Shown in pieces: positions 27,301-35,092 of a stretch of 38,822 bases of DNA. Under the pieces are notes generated by a model. It saw nothing but the letters and a program-made list of their open reading frames with translations, made no database searches and was not told where the DNA came from. Source of the stretch: an uncultured Verrucomicrobiota bacterium (GTDB lineage: Bacteria; Verrucomicrobiota; Verrucomicrobiia; Limisphaerales; JADLHS01); NCBI GenBank assembly GCA_937894935.1, contig CALAYC010000211.1:1-38822 (forward strand). The letters run 5' to 3'. Position numbers and translations under genes: made by a program. Each line of letters starts with the position of its first letter. Position 1 is the first letter of the stretch.

Positions 27301-27766
27301 TGTTGCGACCGTTGGCGATGCCGATGGCGTCTGTGCCGGAATCGCCTTTGATGCCCTGGCGCACGCGAATGAAGCGCACGATGTTGTTGTGCGAACCGGA
27401 GAACGACAGACCGTTGCCGTAGATTGTTACGCCATCGCCCGGTGCGGTCTGGCCGGCGATGGTGATGTTGGGCTGCGGCGCGTAGCGAGGCGCTTTGTAA
27501 TCAATGACGCCACCAACGCGGAAAATTACGGTGCGGTTGCCGACACTCACCGCTTCACGAAACGAACCTGGGCCGGAATCGTTGGTGTTGGTGACGAAAA
27601 CAACTGAACCGCCGCGTCCGCCGGTGGCGAAACGGCCAAAACCTTCCGCACCAGGAAAGGCAGGCAATTGCGCCGGGCTGTAGTGTGGCCACAGAGAAAT
27701 CAGCGCGCCGGCGACGAAGAACAGGTGACAATAAAAATTCGAACGAAGCAAAGCAGCGGAAGTCAT
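21323..27766 (-). CDS. Secreted pectate lyase with autotransporter-associated (PATR) repeats, 2147 residues
   Basis: A signal peptide (about residues 1-32, cut near SPAQL) precedes a pectate lyase beta-helix domain (about 33-385). That domain starts PAFPGAEGFGRFATGGRGG and carries PNITIAGQTAPGDGV, FDHIAVSWGRDE and TRNPKVKF. A calcium-type linker DADNDGMPDFWE (about 390-405), RLEDYLNW and a beta-sandwich come next. The rest is a glycine/asparagine/threonine-rich passenger with many PATR repeats (GTLTLNG..NTYTGGT type). Three larger modules begin at W531, W792 and W1376, each running from a W.G motif to a SSVTV..NYTF..G motif. The last 75 residues form a separate module ending FYRIELP. No autotransporter beta-barrel is visible. 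It probably cleaves pectin outside the cell; how it is exported or anchored is unclear. Confidence 0.88.
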   Translation of the reverse strand: MTSAALLRSNFYCHLFFVAGALISLWPHYSPAQLPAFPGAEGFGRFATGGRGGSVVFVTNTNDSGPGSFREAVSVGNRTVIFRVGGVIDYKAPRYAPQPNITIAGQTAPGDGVTIYGNGLSFSGSHNNIVRFIRVRQGIKGDSGTDAIGIANGRNMIFDHIAVSWGRDETFSISPSSGQTISNITIQSSIISQGLQGHSAGGLIQTMGGVSILRNLYIDNDTRNPKVKFVNEFVNNVVCNWETIGYNMGGDSAGDSYVNMFNNYFIRGPASGSTAIGGGNANFHIYAANNWLDGNRNGILDGTVLPIANYGPMDLQPAPYSYPVTPAAAYSPLTALKLVISDVGPSFRRDYVDELMIEELISWGTKGGTITSELLPPMNGPGVIRNGPPYPDADNDGMPDFWENGTGSNPVVANNNQPSPSGSGYTRLEDYLNWLAEPHGIALLNTNVVVDLRQFTRGWVVINRNPTWSVHSPVNGTVTLLNGYFAQFTPTPDHHGPASFQFTVNDDDSGPLTRTMNLFFTPAAQSYQPVWHGDDLANNWNTLGDYNWHDGISLLYRFHPGDAVRFDDTGSTKIPVNLIGSLQPASVTVDAKQNYTFSGSGSLDGSMMLLKTNTGTLRLNNTNAYTGATLVSNGVVLVNGALLNSPVTVRASGTVGGQGILGNGLTAFSGASILPGDGSGATGTLTISNHLTLNGGVTNRFDLTDDPTGPLKTNDHIHVIGNINLSGVNPIRISLLDGLPGNGLYTLFTYTGTLNGSLANLVVSGVSGTLTNPPGAIAILVEATRPPADLVWAGVNNQWDNGTSVSWLNDGSPDRFLFGDAVQFDNTGAAAPDVNLQGELTPSSVTVNANANYTFNGPGKISGPTSLLKTNGGTLTINAINDFTGPTIIGGGVLSVSQLANGGVASPIGAAGPAPENLSLNGGVLRYTGGNVALDRGATFDPFGAIFDVTGSGTTLTWNGEIVGSGALIKTGPGTLTLAAENSFSGGTILNAGTLALFGPAGGATVTANNYGLGSGSVTLNGGTLRLFGGGLGDAGAGYGNFSRPLIVPEGATATILTPARYTMSSSLTGSGTLNLEVNYVRGALSGNWSAFTGTINVTAAAQAPSNGSAEFRVANSSGYAGATIFLNDGVVLTQSGSGSTMDVGALGGTSGSAVGPGNSTSSGRNFRIGWNNADAVFAGRILADGQNSVTKVGTGNWTLTGANTYTAGTIVNGGTLTVNNTSGSGTGTGSVIVSSGATLAGTGTISGATTIAAGATLSPGNGGIGTLTINNPVTLAAGSTTLIEINKTAGTRDQLNAGSSTLTYGGTLIVTNLSGTLANGDGFKIFNAGTYANSFATMSLPPLPEGLIWNTNSLTTSGTITVVSADFTGPQSLVWQGDGSANVWDTTTPNWLGTNGTPRAFANDDSVTFNESGSSSPAINLVSVLAPSSVTVMAEQNYTFAGTGGLTGNMRLIKTGSGILTLVNSGENNFSGGTTINGGTLQLGNGISQNGSLTGNVTNHGTLIFANATAQTSSINVSGSGVLIKNSPGTLTLNGNLTYNNLTIVNAGTLDLPVAPPPGGISNNSLVIFRPNTSITYSGSMSGSGALNINASGQTITLNGTSTYSGGTTNSGGTLNLSSDRATGTGPVVYLGQPIRLGNGVVITNTFVVPSSTSDGMLDCVSGTATWAGDIVLTGGGAQFRPSGVNGTLRLTGNGAFGGRNFIIHRGTVEFGGNANFSATGGACSFGRNTTQNSCTVRVMDQASLSFGAFSLGGGQAGGGTLTLTIQNNGTFSTGVNNFDLHNSTAANAVTVVNLNGGTLAVGGFSKTRTGANQLSTLNLNGGTLRANQANASFLNALSGLTVNVRAGGAVISTPPLTGITIAAPLLHDAALGAIPDGGLTVSGVVTLTGANTYTGPTKILPGTLAVNSSSTIASSSSIYIAAGADLNTTAAAGFTLNNSTLWGNGSVTGSITLGSSATLSPGSNQIGRFTFTQNATLSANSTTILELNRTASTNDVVVAGQTLTLGGTLIVTNLNGSLVAGDSFQLFQGNVTGAFHTFVLPPLNPGLAWTNRVSTSGSIAVISTAPTSPPVLSAAVNTDESNLLLSGSNGMPHASYVVLATTNVALPMIQWSRLATNQFDATGVFNLTNPINPATPQLFYRIELP

Positions 27767-28243
27767 GAGCTTTTACAACCGTTGGCCGTGAGGATGAACG
27801 TTGATTGCCGATTTCCCGTTACGGGTGAGCGGAGGACAAACGGATGCTGGCGACACGCAGACATCGGCAAAATCGGGGCTGTTCACGGACTATAGCCGAC
27901 GGCGAGTTGTCACGTCATTATGGATTTCTGCAAGTTGCGTTGAAAACTTTGCGCGATGTTTTCCGGCGTAACGGTAAATGATGTGTGCAAACTTCTCCGC
28001 AACTTATCTAGTGCTGAAGCAGTTTTAGAAATTCGTGCGACTGAGCAGCCGACATGAGGAAATGGAAAACGTCTTATCCTTCCCGCAGGTCCGGCTCGTT
28101 ACCCTGGCGGCTACAAACTTTGAAACCGCTTTAGGCAACATTTCTCCAATAAAGGTTACATTAGTCTGATTGAGACGTGATGTTTTCGTGCCAAAATCGT
28201 GGCGTCCCGCTGCTGTTCACAGAGGAGTTGGGCATTGTAATCC
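27767..28243. other. Divergent intergenic region between the PATR pectate lyase and the metallopeptidase
   Basis: The 477 bases separate two divergently transcribed genes and should hold both promoters. I found no convincing -35/-10 pair, no long repeat and no credible gene. A 26-codon ATG frame at 28054-28134 has no supporting feature. An AGAGGAG-like sequence lies about 15 nt upstream of the plus-strand start at 28244, rather far for a Shine-Dalgarno sequence. Confidence 0.6.
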
Positions 28244-31200
28244 ATGAGAATTCGTATTTGCTTCACCGTTGGCTTCATCGTGATTTTGGGAGTGGTCTGG
28301 CTCGCTTTGTCTCCCGATCCAAACCCGCAACCAGTTGCTGATTCGACATCCACAGTATCCGAAGTAATTCAGAACGAGCCGTTACACGAAGTCGCCGCAG
28401 CGGGAACCGAGGTGAAGCCAACCGAGCCACCGGAAGATTCTGTCACGCCTGCCGCAATGGAAACATCTGTTCGCAATCCTTACGCCGCTTCGCTCAAAGT
28501 GCCGGGCAAATCTAAACGCGTGTGGGATGTGGGATTTATTAGCGCGCATCAACACGCGGTTGCCGGCGATGCAATCGAATTTGAACTCACCGAAGGTCAG
28601 CGAGCGAGTGGGTACGTGCGGATTACGCAACATCGCGACGGCGTGTTGTGGTATCTCTCCGGCGAACTTGAATCGCCTGAGCGTGGAGAGTTTTTCTTTC
28701 TGACTCCACCCGAGGACGGCGTGGCGGGCAAAGCAGTAGGTATCGTGCAATTTCATGGGAAAGACATCGCTTATCGGATTGAGCCAACCGGGCCGGGCGG
28801 CGAGCCGGAATTGTGGGAACGGCGACTTGATGAAGTGATGTGTTTGCGATCGGATTTTCCGCGATTGGCCGCCGCGGAACTGGAGGCGCAGCAGTTGAAT
28901 GCGGAAACGGCGGAGATCCCTCCGCTGCGACCGGATGAATACGCGGGTTCGATTCCGAGTTACAACAGCAACATCGTTTCGTTGCAAAGTTTGCCGGGCG
29001 CGCGCGCCGTGTTGTTGCTCGATTTCTTCGGCGGTTACACGCCGACATGGGGCGGCGTTTATTATTCCCGTCCGAATGCGGCCAACAATCACGTCATTCG
29101 CGACATCTGGAAACGCGTGGCGGAGGATTATGCACCGTTCAACATCAACGTCACGACCGACCTCAAAGTTTATCTGGATGCGCAGGAGACGAGTCGGCAA
29201 CGCGTGGCTTTCACTGACACGCCTGTGACGGCCGCCGGTGTGGCATATTACGGATCATGGAATTGGGGTGGCGACATACCTTGCTGGTCTGTTTATTCCT
29301 CGGGCAAGAGTGCGGCTGAAGTGGCGTCGCATGAAGCAGGTCACACGCTTTTGCTGTCGCATCAAGGTCAGTGGAATGGCACGACGATCACGAACGAGTA
29401 TTACGGCGGGCATGGCAGCGGCGAAACCGGTTGGGCGCCGATTATGGGGGTGGGCTATTACCAACCCGTCGCGCAATGGGCGAAGGGCGAATTTATCGCG
29501 GCGAACGATCAACAGGACGAACTCGCGGTTGTCGTGGGTAACAATAACAACGTTGCCTATCGCGCGGACGACACCGGGCCGACGCTGGCAGGCTCGCGAT
29601 ATCTGGAGATTTATCCGGACAATTCCGTTTTTGCCGAAGGGCTGATTGAACGCACCGGTGACATAGATGCATTTCAATTCACAACGACGGGTGGTCAAGT
29701 GTCGTTGCGAGCGCGGCCGGTCGGCGATTGGTCAAATCTCGGAATGGCGGTGACTCTCGCCAACAGCGGAAATGTTGTGATGTACACCAATAATCCGCAG
29801 AATACGCTTTGGGCCGGGATCACCACGACTCTTCCGGCTGGCACTTATACGTTCCGCGTTCACGGCGTCGGCAAAAATAATCCTTCCAACAGCGGTTTCT
29901 CCGCTTATGGCAGTCTCGGTTATTACTCGATCATCGGGTACGTCACCGGTGCGCGACAGCCGACGCGTTTGCAGGTGATGGAGCGCGTTCCGAACGGGAC
30001 GGTCGTTGGCCAAGTGCCGGCGAACTCCAGTGGTAATCTCAGTTACACCATCGCGTCGGGTAACACTGGTGGCGTGTTTGCAATTGATAACAACGGAACG
30101 TTGACCGTCGCGAATAATGCGCAATTGGTTTACGCCCAGCTCGCGACGAACTCAGTCTTTCGTGTTGGCTATGAATTGTTCGTCAACATTCAGAATCTCG
30201 ATAGTCCCGAATTGACCGAGTTCAATCACCGGGTTGTGGTGGAAGTGCTCAGTACGAACGGTTGTTATCCGGTGGCGTTCAATGGTTTCAACGCGGGCAT
30301 CATCGTGCCTTACAACGCGACGACAACCGCGCCGCAGGCAACGGGTTTTGACATCCCGAATAACTGGGCGTTTTATCAGGCTGGTTTGGCTTTGAACCCA
30401 CAGATTGCGGGCAGTGGTCAGGGAATGCAGGGTTTTCCGACCGATCGAATTATTCGCAGTCAGGTGGACGGCTCGGTTTTTCAACTCGGTCCGTACGGTG
30501 GACAAAATGCGTTGATGCTGGGCAACGGTTATCCGTCGTCCAGCACGCTGACGCTCGTGACGCCGCAGGCGTTTAACAAACTGGCAATTCTGGCATCGTC
30601 CGCCAACGGCGGCGGGTTGGGGACGGTGGTGCTCAATTTCAACGACGGCACGAAGAGCCCGTCTTACAATCTCAACGCGCAGGATTGGTACAACACCACG
30701 ACCAACGTTGCCTTGCAGGGCTTCGGTCGCGTGCGGTTGGGGCAGGCGACATTCAGCACGGAAAATCCCGGATGGAGTAATCCTAATCTGTATCAAACGA
30801 CGATTGATCTCGCGAGCGTGGGACTGAACAAGGTGGTGAACTCGATTACTATTACTGCTCCGGCAACGGGCGGTTCGCGCACGACGGCAATCCTCGGAGT
30901 GAGTGGTCAGGCGATGCCTTCTTCCGTGGCGATCACGAAGCAACCGATTTCCACGACCAATAATGTTCCGGCCAGTCCGGTTACTTTCAGCGTCGCGGCT
31001 ATGGGCGAGCCGCCGTTGAGTTTTCAATGGTATCGCGGCGCGCCGGGAAGCGGCACACCCATCGCTGGCGCAACCAGCACGAATCTGACTTTGACCGCCA
31101 TTCAACCCAGCCATGCGGGTGATTATTTTGCTGTGGTGACCAACAGCACGAGTTCAGCGACGAGTGCGGTGGCAACGTTGACGGTGCATCGTGCGCCGCA

Positions 31201-32929
31201 GATTGTGCAACAACCGACGAACACCAATTTGATTTTGCACGCCGGCAAGAGCGTGAGTTTGAGTGTGAGCGCCATCGGGGCGTTGCCGCTGACGTATTCC
31301 TGGCGCACGAATGGCGTTCCAGTTCCTGGCGGGACGGCAGCGACATTGAATCTCGCCAATTTGCAACCCGTGCATTCCGGCAACTACGCTGTGGTGGTCG
31401 CGAATGCTTTCGGTTCGGTCACGAGCAGCGTCGTTTCAGTTACGGTGCTCGCACCGAATTATCCGTATGCGCAGCTTGTTCTTGCGAATAATCCCATCGG
31501 TTATTGGCCGTTGAACGAGTTAAGCGGTAATGTCGCTTATGACCGCGTGGGCGGACGCAATGGCAATTACAATAACGTCCAACTTGGTCAACCGGGACAC
31601 AACCTTGTAGACACGCATACCTCGGCCCGATTCGGTTTGCTTGCATCGCAGAACAGTTATGTCGGCGGCATCCCGATTGATTTCGGTAGTGCGGCAAATC
31701 AGAGTCTGACGGTGGAATGTTGGGTGCGTGGGGGCGTGCCGAACAGTGACGCGGGATTGATCACCAAAGGCACGGGCGCGGGTGGCGAACAGTTCAATCT
31801 CGATTGCGGTGGACCGGGACGCGCGTTCCGATTCTTTGTGCGCAAAGACGATGGTGGCGTGGTTGGGGCGACCGGAAACATCGTTCCCAACAATCAATGG
31901 CAACACGTCGTTGGCGTGTTGAATCGTGCGGGCGGATACGTGGCGTTGTATGTGAATGGTATTTCCAATGCCGCCGCGAATAATTTCCCGACGGAGAATT
32001 ATCGCGGCCTGCTGCGTACCACGAACGCGATGAGTATCGGTTCCCGCCAGGGCGGCACTGGCGCCTATAACTTCCAATGGAACGGTTTCATTCAGGATGT
32101 CGCAGTGTACAACTACGCGTTGACGCCGGCGCAAATTCTCGCGCATTACCAGGCGGCCAGCAATCGCGCGCCGGTCTTTGTCGAGAACCCGATCAATCGT
32201 CCGGCGGCAAACGCAGGACAGTTCTACGCGGCGGCCATCAATAACACCGCCAGCGATCCCAACGGTGACGCTATCACCTACGGAAAAGTCAGTGGGCCAT
32301 CCTGGCTGACCATCAGTGCCAACGGCGCTATCGCCGGTACGCCGCATCAAACCAACGCCAACGCGAACGTGTTCGTCGTCAGCGCGCGTGATGCTGCCGG
32401 ACTTTCCAATGTAGCGACGTTGAACATTTTTGTGAACGCTGCGCCGACGTTTACGACCGATCCGATTATTCTTCCGGAAATTTCGTTGGAACAATCGCTC
32501 TCAGCCACGCTCAGCGATTACGTCACCGATCCAAATCCGGGCGATACGTTCAGCTTCACCAAAGTCAGCGGGCCAGCCTGGGTGGAAGTGGCGGCGGATG
32601 GCGCTGTGTCCGGCACGCCGACGCTGGACGATGTCGGCACAAACACCGTGGTGGTGAGTGTGACGGATTCGGCGAATCTTTCCGCGAGCGCCAGCGTGTT
32701 GATTCCGGTTCTTTCGCCGGTTGAACCTGATCCGATTGCTGTGACTCTGATAACGCAAGGCGAACATCTGCAACTCAACTGGACCGGTGGTGTGCCGCCG
32801 TATCAGGTGGAGATGCGCACGAATCTCACGGACGACATCTGGATTCCCGTTGGTGCGCCGACGACTGAGACCTCATTGCTCATCACACCGAGCAACGCCG
32901 CGACATTCTATCGGGTGCTTGGGAATTAA
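28244..32929 (+). CDS. Secreted multidomain metzincin-type metallopeptidase, 1561 residues
   Basis: An N-terminal hydrophobic signal or anchor (residues 6-23) is followed by a propeptide-like region and a reprolysin-like catalytic domain with HEAGHTLLLSHQG (H363, H367, H373 as zinc ligands) and a Met-turn-like GWAPIMGVGYY. A PPC-like domain (about 460-570), a cadherin-like stretch (about 573-675) and a beta-sandwich (about 680-890) follow. Two Ig-like domains (about 893-980 and 984-1068, each with F/SW and G.Y.VVV patterns) precede a LamG/concanavalin-like domain (about 1072-1305, starting PIGYWPLNE). Two putative-Ig (He_PIG) repeats with DPNGD and GTP motifs (about 1307-1492) and a C-terminal module ending FYRVLGN complete it. 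It is likely exported and cell-associated, degrading extracellular protein. The substrate is unknown. Confidence 0.85.
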   Translation: MRIRICFTVGFIVILGVVWLALSPDPNPQPVADSTSTVSEVIQNEPLHEVAAAGTEVKPTEPPEDSVTPAAMETSVRNPYAASLKVPGKSKRVWDVGFISAHQHAVAGDAIEFELTEGQRASGYVRITQHRDGVLWYLSGELESPERGEFFFLTPPEDGVAGKAVGIVQFHGKDIAYRIEPTGPGGEPELWERRLDEVMCLRSDFPRLAAAELEAQQLNAETAEIPPLRPDEYAGSIPSYNSNIVSLQSLPGARAVLLLDFFGGYTPTWGGVYYSRPNAANNHVIRDIWKRVAEDYAPFNINVTTDLKVYLDAQETSRQRVAFTDTPVTAAGVAYYGSWNWGGDIPCWSVYSSGKSAAEVASHEAGHTLLLSHQGQWNGTTITNEYYGGHGSGETGWAPIMGVGYYQPVAQWAKGEFIAANDQQDELAVVVGNNNNVAYRADDTGPTLAGSRYLEIYPDNSVFAEGLIERTGDIDAFQFTTTGGQVSLRARPVGDWSNLGMAVTLANSGNVVMYTNNPQNTLWAGITTTLPAGTYTFRVHGVGKNNPSNSGFSAYGSLGYYSIIGYVTGARQPTRLQVMERVPNGTVVGQVPANSSGNLSYTIASGNTGGVFAIDNNGTLTVANNAQLVYAQLATNSVFRVGYELFVNIQNLDSPELTEFNHRVVVEVLSTNGCYPVAFNGFNAGIIVPYNATTTAPQATGFDIPNNWAFYQAGLALNPQIAGSGQGMQGFPTDRIIRSQVDGSVFQLGPYGGQNALMLGNGYPSSSTLTLVTPQAFNKLAILASSANGGGLGTVVLNFNDGTKSPSYNLNAQDWYNTTTNVALQGFGRVRLGQATFSTENPGWSNPNLYQTTIDLASVGLNKVVNSITITAPATGGSRTTAILGVSGQAMPSSVAITKQPISTTNNVPASPVTFSVAAMGEPPLSFQWYRGAPGSGTPIAGATSTNLTLTAIQPSHAGDYFAVVTNSTSSATSAVATLTVHRAPQIVQQPTNTNLILHAGKSVSLSVSAIGALPLTYSWRTNGVPVPGGTAATLNLANLQPVHSGNYAVVVANAFGSVTSSVVSVTVLAPNYPYAQLVLANNPIGYWPLNELSGNVAYDRVGGRNGNYNNVQLGQPGHNLVDTHTSARFGLLASQNSYVGGIPIDFGSAANQSLTVECWVRGGVPNSDAGLITKGTGAGGEQFNLDCGGPGRAFRFFVRKDDGGVVGATGNIVPNNQWQHVVGVLNRAGGYVALYVNGISNAAANNFPTENYRGLLRTTNAMSIGSRQGGTGAYNFQWNGFIQDVAVYNYALTPAQILAHYQAASNRAPVFVENPINRPAANAGQFYAAAINNTASDPNGDAITYGKVSGPSWLTISANGAIAGTPHQTNANANVFVVSARDAAGLSNVATLNIFVNAAPTFTTDPIILPEISLEQSLSATLSDYVTDPNPGDTFSFTKVSGPAWVEVAADGAVSGTPTLDDVGTNTVVVSVTDSANLSASASVLIPVLSPVEPDPIAVTLITQGEHLQLNWTGGVPPYQVEMRTNLTDDIWIPVGAPTTETSLLITPSNAATFYRVLGN

Positions 32930-32964
32930 TCGGTTGGCTTTATACCTGGGTTGGTTGTGTGGTC

Positions 32965-33013
32965 TTGCCGGAAGCGAGGCTGGTGCGCTAACGTTTGCAG
33001 GCTTGACCGGCAA
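32965..33013 (+). other. Intergenic hairpin downstream of the metallopeptidase gene
   Basis: Arms ttgccgg (32965-32971) and ccggcaa (33007-33013) pair perfectly and extend, after a 2-nt bulge, through aagc/gctt; the loop is about 25 nt. It lies 36 nt after the metallopeptidase stop and has no T run. It may end or protect that transcript. Confidence 0.4.
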
Positions 33014-33100
33014 CGGGCAACGTGAGACTTCTAGGTCGTCTCCTGGGCCGAAATTAGTCGGCAACCTACTCACACGAACTGCGGCAACTTAACTCCATCT

Positions 33101-33418
33101 ATGAACCTGCGACTCCTCTCCGGTTGTATCATGGCAGCACTGATTATCCTCAGTGCGGGCTGCTCGACACCAATCCATAAACGGCTCAATCGCCTCGAAC
33201 TCGGCATGACCCAGGCGCAGGCCAAAAAGATTTTGGGCGATGAATACATCGTTAAAGCCTCACGAACCGACGCCAGCGGATCAACGCTGCAACTCTGGGA
33301 GTTCCGCGACAAGAAGACCGAAGAAAACTATGCGCTCTACTTCAAGGACGGCCTGTTGGCCCAATGGGGCACCCCGGCGAAAATGGATTTTCCGGAATTG
33401 AATCTGCCCAAGCGCTGA
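33101..33418 (+). CDS. Small lipoprotein with a BamE/SmpA-like motif
   Basis: The 105-residue protein has a lipoprotein signal peptide with lipobox LSAGC (Cys21 is the predicted lipidated residue). The mature part contains RLELGMTQAQAKKILGDEY, the L..GMT...A...LG pattern seen in BamE/SmpA-like domains, followed by a short beta-rich segment (LQLWEFRDKKTEENYALYFKDG). It is shorter than typical assembly-machinery BamE and may be a general member of the fold. It is probably attached to the inner leaflet of the outer membrane or to the inner membrane. It stands alone between the metallopeptidase gene and the convergent esterase gene; there is no visible Shine-Dalgarno sequence. Confidence 0.78.
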   Translation: MNLRLLSGCIMAALIILSAGCSTPIHKRLNRLELGMTQAQAKKILGDEYIVKASRTDASGSTLQLWEFRDKKTEENYALYFKDGLLAQWGTPAKMDFPELNLPKR

Positions 33419-33429
33419 TTCGGTTTTGA

Positions 33430-34929
33430 TTATTTTCGCAATACCGGTCGCACTTTCTCCGCGAGTCGGCGATAACCGTCCGCGTTGAAGTGAAGGCGAT
33501 CGTTGAGGAAAACCTCTTCGCGCAGTTGTCCGTTTTCTTGCAGGGAAACATCGCTCGTTTCGAGAAACTTCACGCGCGGCTCCGTCGCGGCGTAGTCGGC
33601 GACCAATCGATTCAACGCATTCTCGCGTTGCGCCGATGCCCAGCGCGATGGGCTGTTGTTCCAGGACATAAACACGATTTCTGTTTCCGGCAGCCGCGCG
33701 TGAACGGTGGCGACCAGGGTTTTGAAATCCTCAAATACTTCCTCCGGCGTCTTGCCATCCTGCAGATCATTGCCCCCGGCGCGGAAAATAATCTGCTTCG
33801 GCGCGTAAGGGAAAACCAGTCGGTCGGCGAAGTGGGTGGAATCGGCAATCTCTGACCCGCCGAAACCGCGATTGATCGTCGGCACATCCGGAAAATCCTG
33901 CGCCAGCGTGGTCCACATGCGAATCGTGGAAGAGCCGAGGAACAGCACGGCGTTCTTGGGCGGTGGATTGTCTTTCTCCGTCGCTTCCATGGCGGCAATC
34001 GCTTTTTCCCAGCGCTCGAAGTTCGGGTAATCGGTCGCCAGCCATTTATGAAATCGCAACCATTCTTCAAACCGCTCGCGCCATTTGGATGTCGGACCAT
34101 ATTGCGGGTCAAGGCTGCTTCCGTGGGCGCCGGCGGAATAAGCGTGCAGTTCGGCGGATACGCCGACGTTGCGCAACGCTTGATAAAGCTGGAGCGAATT
34201 TTCCACCGGCACCGATTTGTCGGTCATCGTTGCGACGATGAAAAACGGCGGAGAGTTGGAACGAACCTGTTTTTCGATGGAAAGCAGTTGAATCTGTTCG
34301 GGGGTGGGATTCTCGCCAAACAACGCGCGACGCGATCCTTTATGAACGAACGGATCCTCCATCGTGACCACCGGATAAATCAGCGCCGCAAGATTGGGTC
34401 GCGCGCTGACGCGGTCGAGAGCGTCGCCCATTTTCCCCAGCGGCGAATCCCACAGCGTGGCCGCACACGCGGAAAGATGCCCACCCGCCGACCCGCCGAG
34501 CACACCGATTCGATCCGGGCGAATGCCGAATTCCACTGCGCGCGAGCGCACAATTCGCACCGCGCGCAGGATGTCCTGCAACGGCGCGGGATGCCCGTAA
34601 GTGTTCAGCCGATACTTCAGCACGAACGCCGTGATGCCGCGTTCGGCGAGCCACTTCGCATCGCCGACCCCATTACCGACGCGCACGTAACCGCCGCCGG
34701 GTGCGACAATGAATGCGGCGCCGGTGGATTTTTCCGGTGCGGGCACATACATCGTCAGGGTGGCGTGATGAACATTGGTAAAGCGCCCATTGGCCTCGCT
34801 TTCAGGCGGTGCGTCTGATTTGAATCCGGGCACGCCTTCGGGCCAAAGCGGGATAACGACCGGAGCTGCTGAGCCAACGGTGGTTGCAAGAATCGCGACG
34901 ACAACGAACGCAGTGCGAAGAAATTTCAT
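33430..34929 (-). CDS. Two-domain esterase: alpha/beta hydrolase fused to SGNH/GDSL hydrolase
   Basis: A signal peptide (residues 1-21, MKFLRTAFVVVAILATTVGSA) precedes an alpha/beta-hydrolase domain: oxyanion loop APGGGYV (76-82), nucleophile elbow GGSAGG (S147), D237 and H269. From about residue 325 an SGNH hydrolase follows: FLGSST (330-335), the glycine of block II RGFGG (354-358), GGND (N387) and the catalytic pair D477/H480 in NDRLH. Both catalytic sets look complete. Such esterases remove acetyl, feruloyl or similar groups from plant polysaccharides. Next to pectin enzymes, pectin or hemicellulose deacetylation is likely but not proven. The start ATG 34929 is preferred over the frame's earlier in-frame start at 34965 because it begins the signal peptide. 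It is codirectional with the pectinesterase-pectate lyase gene. Confidence 0.86.
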   Translation of the reverse strand: MKFLRTAFVVVAILATTVGSAAPVVIPLWPEGVPGFKSDAPPESEANGRFTNVHHATLTMYVPAPEKSTGAAFIVAPGGGYVRVGNGVGDAKWLAERGITAFVLKYRLNTYGHPAPLQDILRAVRIVRSRAVEFGIRPDRIGVLGGSAGGHLSACAATLWDSPLGKMGDALDRVSARPNLAALIYPVVTMEDPFVHKGSRRALFGENPTPEQIQLLSIEKQVRSNSPPFFIVATMTDKSVPVENSLQLYQALRNVGVSAELHAYSAGAHGSSLDPQYGPTSKWRERFEEWLRFHKWLATDYPNFERWEKAIAAMEATEKDNPPPKNAVLFLGSSTIRMWTTLAQDFPDVPTINRGFGGSEIADSTHFADRLVFPYAPKQIIFRAGGNDLQDGKTPEEVFEDFKTLVATVHARLPETEIVFMSWNNSPSRWASAQRENALNRLVADYAATEPRVKFLETSDVSLQENGQLREEVFLNDRLHFNADGYRRLAEKVRPVLRK

Positions 34930-35068
34930 GTGGCTCAAAGTGAGCAGAATTCGTGACCGGAGCAATGTAAAGTTGCGGCAGCGAAGGAGTTCGTCGGAGA
35001 AACTAGTTCTTCTCAGAATAGGTGAGACCTTTCTTCGCGTTTGTCAGAACGAATACATCAGTTCAAAC

Positions 35069-35092
35069 AGCGCCGGGGCGGAGACCGGCGCT
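35069..35092. repeat. Palindromic GC hairpin, possible dispersed intergenic repeat
   Basis: Perfect 8-bp arms agcgccgg (35069-35076) and ccggcgct (35085-35092) enclose ggcggaga. It lies about 40 nt downstream of the pectinesterase-pectate lyase stop and upstream of the esterase gene, without a T run. Its composition is like dispersed extragenic palindromes, but only one copy is present in the window. Confidence 0.5.

Noticed and set aside
21323..27766. CRISPR-like or nucleotide-level tandem repeats in the PATR gene
   Set aside because: The repetition is at protein level; the DNA copies are too diverged to form a true tandem repeat or array.
28054..28134. 26-codon ATG frame in the divergent intergenic region
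   Set aside because: No ribosome binding site, no conservation evidence and basic random-looking composition.
30152..31114. 320-codon open frame on the minus strand
   Set aside because: It is antisense to the metallopeptidase gene, with Arg/His-rich composition typical of shadow frames.
31520..32494. 324-codon open frame on the minus strand
   Set aside because: It is antisense to the LamG and putative-Ig domains of the metallopeptidase gene and shows no recognisable motif.
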